11,373 nt of DNA, taken from JBCBWG01 sp964579305. Lineage in GTDB: Bacteria > Pseudomonadota > Alphaproteobacteria > Rhizobiales > Hyphomicrobiaceae. Location: positions 1-11,373 of the forward strand of contig CAZOGY010000115.1 in the NCBI GenBank assembly GCA_964579305.1, read 5' to 3'. How positions within the stretch are numbered: the stretch's first letter is position 1; each line of letters begins with the position of its first letter. This document shows positions 7,596-11,373 of the stretch, piece by piece. The position numbers and the translations under genes were made by a program. The notes under the pieces were generated by a model. That model made no database searches. It was not told where the DNA came from and saw nothing but the letters and a program-made list of their open reading frames with translations.

Positions 7596-10439
7596 GTGTT
7601 ATCGCGCGTGCTGTCCATCATGTTTGGCAGGCGCCGGCGGGACAATCCGCCGGGTCGGGAACACGTTGCTGAGGCGGCTGGGCCACACGCGCAGACGAAA
7701 GCAGAACTGGCTTCCGACGAATCCCGTACACTGCGACAATCTGGTGAGTTAGACGGCTGGGCTTTGCGCGCTGAACCGGCGCAACCCTGGGGGCTTGAAA
7801 CGGACATGACGGTCACAGCTGCTGATGCGCAGTTGCGTGCGGGCGCAAGCTATAGCGCGCTGGACGGCGTGCACGATGAAATGTGCGCACCCGACGGTAC
7901 GATCCGGCCCGCCTACGCGCCGATAGCTGCCTGGTTTGACAGCGCATCCGAAGATGCGAAACGATCCCGTGCGCGCAAGTGCGAGCGCATGTTGTTTGAT
8001 TTCTTTTCTGATCCGCAGGCGGGCACGCAGCCCTGGCATCTCGACATCATGCCGCTGGCTTACGATGCTGAGACCTGGGAGCAGATTGAGATGGCGGCGC
8101 TGCAGCGCGCGCGGCTCTATGATGCCATCCTCGCCGATCTCTACGGACCGCAGACGTTGCTGACTTCCGGCACCTTGCCGCTGGATCTGATCTTGAACGA
8201 CTCAAGTTTTCTGAGACCGCTGCATGGCACTGCGCCCGCACAGGGGCGGCTCGCGTTCCTTGCGTTGGATTTTGCGCGGGATCCGGCAGGGCAATGGCGC
8301 GTGATCGATGCCCATACGGAAACACCGGCCGGCCATGGGTTCGTGCTGGCCAACCGCACGGTCATGGCCGAGATTTCGCCGGACCTGTTTCGCTATGCCA
8401 AGACGTTGCCGATCGGTCCATTCTACCATGCCTTGGCAGAAAGCATGTATGCGCGCACGGGAACGGAAAGCCCAGCCGTCGCGCTCTTGACCGGACAGCC
8501 CGACGGCGGGGCGTTTCTGGGTCATAGCTATATGGCGCGGTACCTGGGCTTCCTTCAGGTCCAGGGCTCGGATCTGCGGGTGATCGACAATCAGATCTAT
8601 CTCAAGACGATCGACGGTTTGAAGCGCATCGACGTCTTGCTGCGGGCGATCGAAGGCCGTCTGTCTGATCCGCTTGAGCTTGCGCCCGATGGCTTTGATG
8701 GGCCGGTTGGTTTGGCTGAGGCGGCCCGGCAGAACTCAGCTTTGATCGCGAACGCGCTTGGCACTGCAGTTGTCGAAAACCGCGGCATGTCGCCGTTCCT
8801 CGGTGGCGTTGCCCGGGCCTTGCTTGGCGAAGAGCTGTTGGTGCCCGACACGCTGCGGCTTTGGTTGGGCGAGGCCAGTGTGCGCGAAAACGTGCTGCAG
8901 GACTTGGACCGCTACGTCATCCATGAAGCACAGGAAGGCACCGGGCGGCCGGGCCAGGCCAAGTCTGGTTTGCGGTCAGCAAAGATGACGGATCAGGAGC
9001 GTGAAACGCTGGTCGCGCGCATTGGGCTTGATGCGCCGCTGCTGGTCGCCGAACAGCCATCTGGGTTCGCCACCGCGCCGGCTTGGAGCGATGAGGGCTT
9101 GGCGCCGCGCCCCTATGCGTTGCGCGTGTTTGTTGCCGCCACCCAAGATGGGTTCCGCGTGATGCCTGGTGGTGTTGCGCTCAACATTGACGATGATGAT
9201 GCGGCCGTCGCGCTGACGTCGCACGACGCAAGGTCCCGCGACGTGTGGGTCCGCTCCGATAGTGCGCGCACGCAAGGTGTCACGACGTTGTCGCGCATTG
9301 CCGAGGCGCGTTCTGACATCCATCGTCACGCCCACGATCTCCAGAGCCGGGTCGCCGACAATCTGTTTTGGCTGGGTCGTTATTGCGAGCGTGCGGAAAC
9401 CATGCTGCGGCTTGTGCGGCAGGCGTTGACGCAGAGCGCACCTGATTTGGCGCCAACGGGGCTCAATGCGCGGCCGACGCGTGCGCTCAATCACATTCTT
9501 GAAAAAGATGGACTGCCTGCGCCCGGACCGGGGGCGCGTTCGATGCCGGCCTACGGGGCCGATGCCGCGGCGACGGATCTTGTAACGGCGATCGAGGAAT
9601 TGTGTACCAATTCCGGGCGTGCATACGCGCTTCCCCAGACCATCGAGAGTATCCGGCAGACGGCCGTGCAATGCCGCGAACGGCTGTCGCTTGATAGCTG
9701 GCGCATCCTCACCGGTTTGACAGCGCGCAACCTGACGTGCGTCCGCTCCAATGTCGAAGTGTTCCCACCGCAAGGTGAGGCAGCGGGCGATGGCGGTCTT
9801 GCCATGGCTGACCAACTGACCAACGTGCACGATCTCGTCGAGAATGCGGATGCGCTCTTGACGCAGTTGTCTGCTTTCGCCGGGTTGACGTTTGAGAACA
9901 TGACCCGTTCGCAGGGCAGACAATTCCTTGATATGGGCCGTCGGCTTGAGCGTGCGCAGCAGCTTGTCGAATTGCTCGACGGGCTGTTTTCGCAAGGCGG
10001 CGATGATGAAGAAGAGCGTGACAATCTCACGTTCGCGCTGTTCGTTGCCGATAGCTACATGACGTTCAGAGCGCGTTATCGTTTCGCGCCAGACCTGAAA
10101 CGCGTTCTAGATCTGCTTTTGATCGATGAAACGAACCCGCGTAGTCTTGCGTTTCAACTTTCGACCTTGGCAGAACAGATCGATGCGTTGCCAAAGTCGT
10201 CAGACGATGCGGTGCGTTCGCCAGACCAGCGGCAGGCTCTGCAGCTTCTGACACAGACGCGGCTTGTCGATCTGGATGCGCTTGTGAAGCGGGATGCCAG
10301 CGGCGGCCGACCGGAATTGCAGCGGCTTCTTTCAACGCTTAAAAAAGAATTGCCTCAGCTTTCCGAAACTCTTTCGCGGCATTACTTCAGTCTTGCCGAC
10401 GACCAACCGCAAAGGCTGCTGGGCCAGTTTCCCGGCTAA
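7596..10439 (+). CDS. Circularly permuted ATP-grasp - Alpha-E fusion protein with altered ATP-grasp motifs
   Basis: The 947-residue product fuses the two activities that genes 1 and 2 encode separately. Residues 1-70 are a variable, Arg-rich (RRRR at 12-15) leader; an ATG at codon 71 is an alternative start. Residues of about 75-560 are a permuted type 2 ATP-grasp domain, recognisable by NRGMSPFLGG, LLGEELLVP and RVMPGG. Alpha-E begins at about 582 with RVADNLFWLGRYCERAE and includes GRQFLDMGRRLERA (about 773-786). Compared by eye with gene 1, key positions differ: LEDN becomes IDAH (237-240), the KPVGESGGYG loop aligns with HEAQEGTGRPG (443-453), and HVDLR becomes PYALR (506-510). The domain may therefore have lost or changed ATP-dependent catalysis and could be regulatory. 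From memory, some of these differences may be shared by a whole rhizobial-type subfamily rather than being decay in this genome. The frame is intact throughout. Confidence 0.9.
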   Translation: MLSRVLSIMFGRRRRDNPPGREHVAEAAGPHAQTKAELASDESRTLRQSGELDGWALRAEPAQPWGLETDMTVTAADAQLRAGASYSALDGVHDEMCAPDGTIRPAYAPIAAWFDSASEDAKRSRARKCERMLFDFFSDPQAGTQPWHLDIMPLAYDAETWEQIEMAALQRARLYDAILADLYGPQTLLTSGTLPLDLILNDSSFLRPLHGTAPAQGRLAFLALDFARDPAGQWRVIDAHTETPAGHGFVLANRTVMAEISPDLFRYAKTLPIGPFYHALAESMYARTGTESPAVALLTGQPDGGAFLGHSYMARYLGFLQVQGSDLRVIDNQIYLKTIDGLKRIDVLLRAIEGRLSDPLELAPDGFDGPVGLAEAARQNSALIANALGTAVVENRGMSPFLGGVARALLGEELLVPDTLRLWLGEASVRENVLQDLDRYVIHEAQEGTGRPGQAKSGLRSAKMTDQERETLVARIGLDAPLLVAEQPSGFATAPAWSDEGLAPRPYALRVFVAATQDGFRVMPGGVALNIDDDDAAVALTSHDARSRDVWVRSDSARTQGVTTLSRIAEARSDIHRHAHDLQSRVADNLFWLGRYCERAETMLRLVRQALTQSAPDLAPTGLNARPTRALNHILEKDGLPAPGPGARSMPAYGADAAATDLVTAIEELCTNSGRAYALPQTIESIRQTAVQCRERLSLDSWRILTGLTARNLTCVRSNVEVFPPQGEAAGDGGLAMADQLTNVHDLVENADALLTQLSAFAGLTFENMTRSQGRQFLDMGRRLERAQQLVELLDGLFSQGGDDEEERDNLTFALFVADSYMTFRARYRFAPDLKRVLDLLLIDETNPRSLAFQLSTLAEQIDALPKSSDDAVRSPDQRQALQLLTQTRLVDLDALVKRDASGGRPELQRLLSTLKKELPQLSETLSRHYFSLADDQPQRLLGQFPG

Positions 10440-10467
10440 TCATCATAGCGCATGACGCGTTGAGGAC

Positions 10468-11358
10468 ATGCCGACATACACCATTTCACACCGCACGGCT
10501 TACGCATACGGTTCAACGGTCATCCAGTCCCGCCACCTGCTGCATTTAAGCCCGCGCGCCGTGCCCCATCAGACCGTCGACCGCCACGCGCTCGTTTTTG
10601 ATCCTGCACCCAATGCTCGTGTGGAACGTGTTGATTATTTCGGCAATCCCACTGTTCTCATCACGCTGGATAATGACCATCGCGCTTTTTCCGTGACAGC
10701 GCGCAGTGCGATTACGGTCGTTGAACAGCCGGTGCCGGACGTTTCAGCGTCGCGGCGTTGGGAGGACATCGCGCAGCGGCGGGTCGCGCCGACGGAGGGG
10801 CTTGACCGCACTGTGCTCGATTATGCTTGCCGGTCACGGCATACGGCACCGACGCCGGCCGTCCTTGAATTTGCGCGGTCCTGTTTTCCTGAGGGGACGC
10901 CGGTGCTACAGGGCGCTCGCACGATGATGGAGCGCATATTCACCGAGTTCAACTTTGATGGTACGGCAACGGACGTGTCGACACCGGTCGACCAGGTGAT
11001 CGCGCAAAAGTCAGGGGTGTGCCAGGATTTTGCGCATCTTCAAATTGCAGCGATGCGCGCGCTCAACCTGCCAGTGCGATATGTCAGCGGTTATATTCGC
11101 ACCAATCCACCCGAAGGCGGGGTCAAACTTGCCGGCAGCGACGCGTCGCATGCCTGGGTGTCGGTTTGGGCGCCCGAAACCGGTTGGGTGGATTTTGATC
11201 CGACCAACAACTTGATCAATTCGCCAGATCACATCACGATTGCCTTTGGCCGGGATTTTGAAGATGTCAGCCCCGTGTCAGGCGTCTTGCTTGGCGGCGG
11301 CGCGCACACCGTTTCGGTCGCTGTTGATGTGACGCCAGTTGAAAACGGCGAAGACTGA
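10468..11358 (+). CDS. Stand-alone transglutaminase-like cysteine peptidase family protein (COG1305)
   Basis: This 296-residue protein is complete. Residues 1-80 are the bacterial transglutaminase N-terminal domain (YTISHRTAYAY start), and residues of about 150-260 are the transglutaminase core. The triad is intact: C185 in SGVCQDFAH, H228 in ASHAWVSVW and D244 in DFDPTN. Members of this fold cleave or exchange amide bonds; in this gene context a peptidase or amidase acting on the ligase product is a reasonable inference. There is no signal peptide or membrane segment, so it is probably cytoplasmic. It begins 28 bases after the fusion gene. The ATG is preceded by GAGG (10462-10465) only two bases away, unusually close, but no better in-frame start exists and the N-terminus matches the family. 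It resembles the first 290 residues of the DUF2126 fusion in domain order, so the operon carries two copies of this module. The remaining 15 bases of the window are non-coding. Confidence 0.92.
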   Translation: MPTYTISHRTAYAYGSTVIQSRHLLHLSPRAVPHQTVDRHALVFDPAPNARVERVDYFGNPTVLITLDNDHRAFSVTARSAITVVEQPVPDVSASRRWEDIAQRRVAPTEGLDRTVLDYACRSRHTAPTPAVLEFARSCFPEGTPVLQGARTMMERIFTEFNFDGTATDVSTPVDQVIAQKSGVCQDFAHLQIAAMRALNLPVRYVSGYIRTNPPEGGVKLAGSDASHAWVSVWAPETGWVDFDPTNNLINSPDHITIAFGRDFEDVSPVSGVLLGGGAHTVSVAVDVTPVENGED

Positions 11359-11373
11359 TCACAGGCAGCGCGG

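Noticed and set aside
8976..9995. Minus-strand open frame of 339 codons
   Set aside because: Antisense to the ATP-grasp-Alpha-E fusion; no domain visible and no sensible upstream site.

Overview
The window is GC-rich (about 60%) bacterial DNA with tightly packed genes, GTG and TTG starts, and families common in Proteobacteria. Codon use and protein style suggest an alphaproteobacterium, but no taxonomic marker gene is present, so this is only a guess. Positions 3906-4005 are 100 unknown bases (an assembly gap).

Layout: positions 1-231 hold no gene, but contain a GC-rich hairpin at the left edge and a long, nearly perfect inverted repeat (146-225). A minus-strand gene (232-1074) encodes an exported tetratricopeptide-repeat protein. 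A 363-base intergenic region (1075-1437) separates it from a divergent plus-strand cluster of five genes that fills the rest of the window: (1) a free-standing circularly permuted type 2 ATP-grasp ligase, (2) an Alpha-E (DUF403) helical protein whose end is lost in the gap, (3) a large transglutaminase-DUF2126 fusion, (4) an ATP-grasp-Alpha-E fusion, and (5) a small stand-alone transglutaminase-like protein. Genes 1/2 overlap, genes 3/4 are 4 bases apart and genes 4/5 are 28 bases apart, so the set reads as one operon, although the gap hides the 2/3 junction.

This matches the predicted peptide-synthesis or peptide-tagging system described from comparative genomics by Iyer, Aravind and colleagues (2009). 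That system combines a circularly permuted ATP-grasp ligase, a circularly permuted glutamine-synthetase-like ligase (DUF2126), the Alpha-E domain and transglutaminase-fold proteins, often with the NTN-hydrolase peptidase Anbu. The likely logic is that the ATP-grasp and GS-like enzymes form amide (peptide-like) bonds, Alpha-E is a partner or scaffold, and the transglutaminase-fold domains cut or rearrange amide bonds. Substrate and product are unknown.

The most notable points are the two paralogous sets side by side (split ATP-grasp + Alpha-E versus fused ATP-grasp-Alpha-E; fused versus free transglutaminase) and the contrast between an ATP-grasp with intact-looking motifs (gene 1) and one where the same motif positions are replaced (gene 4). 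No Anbu gene lies in the window; it may lie just beyond the right edge.
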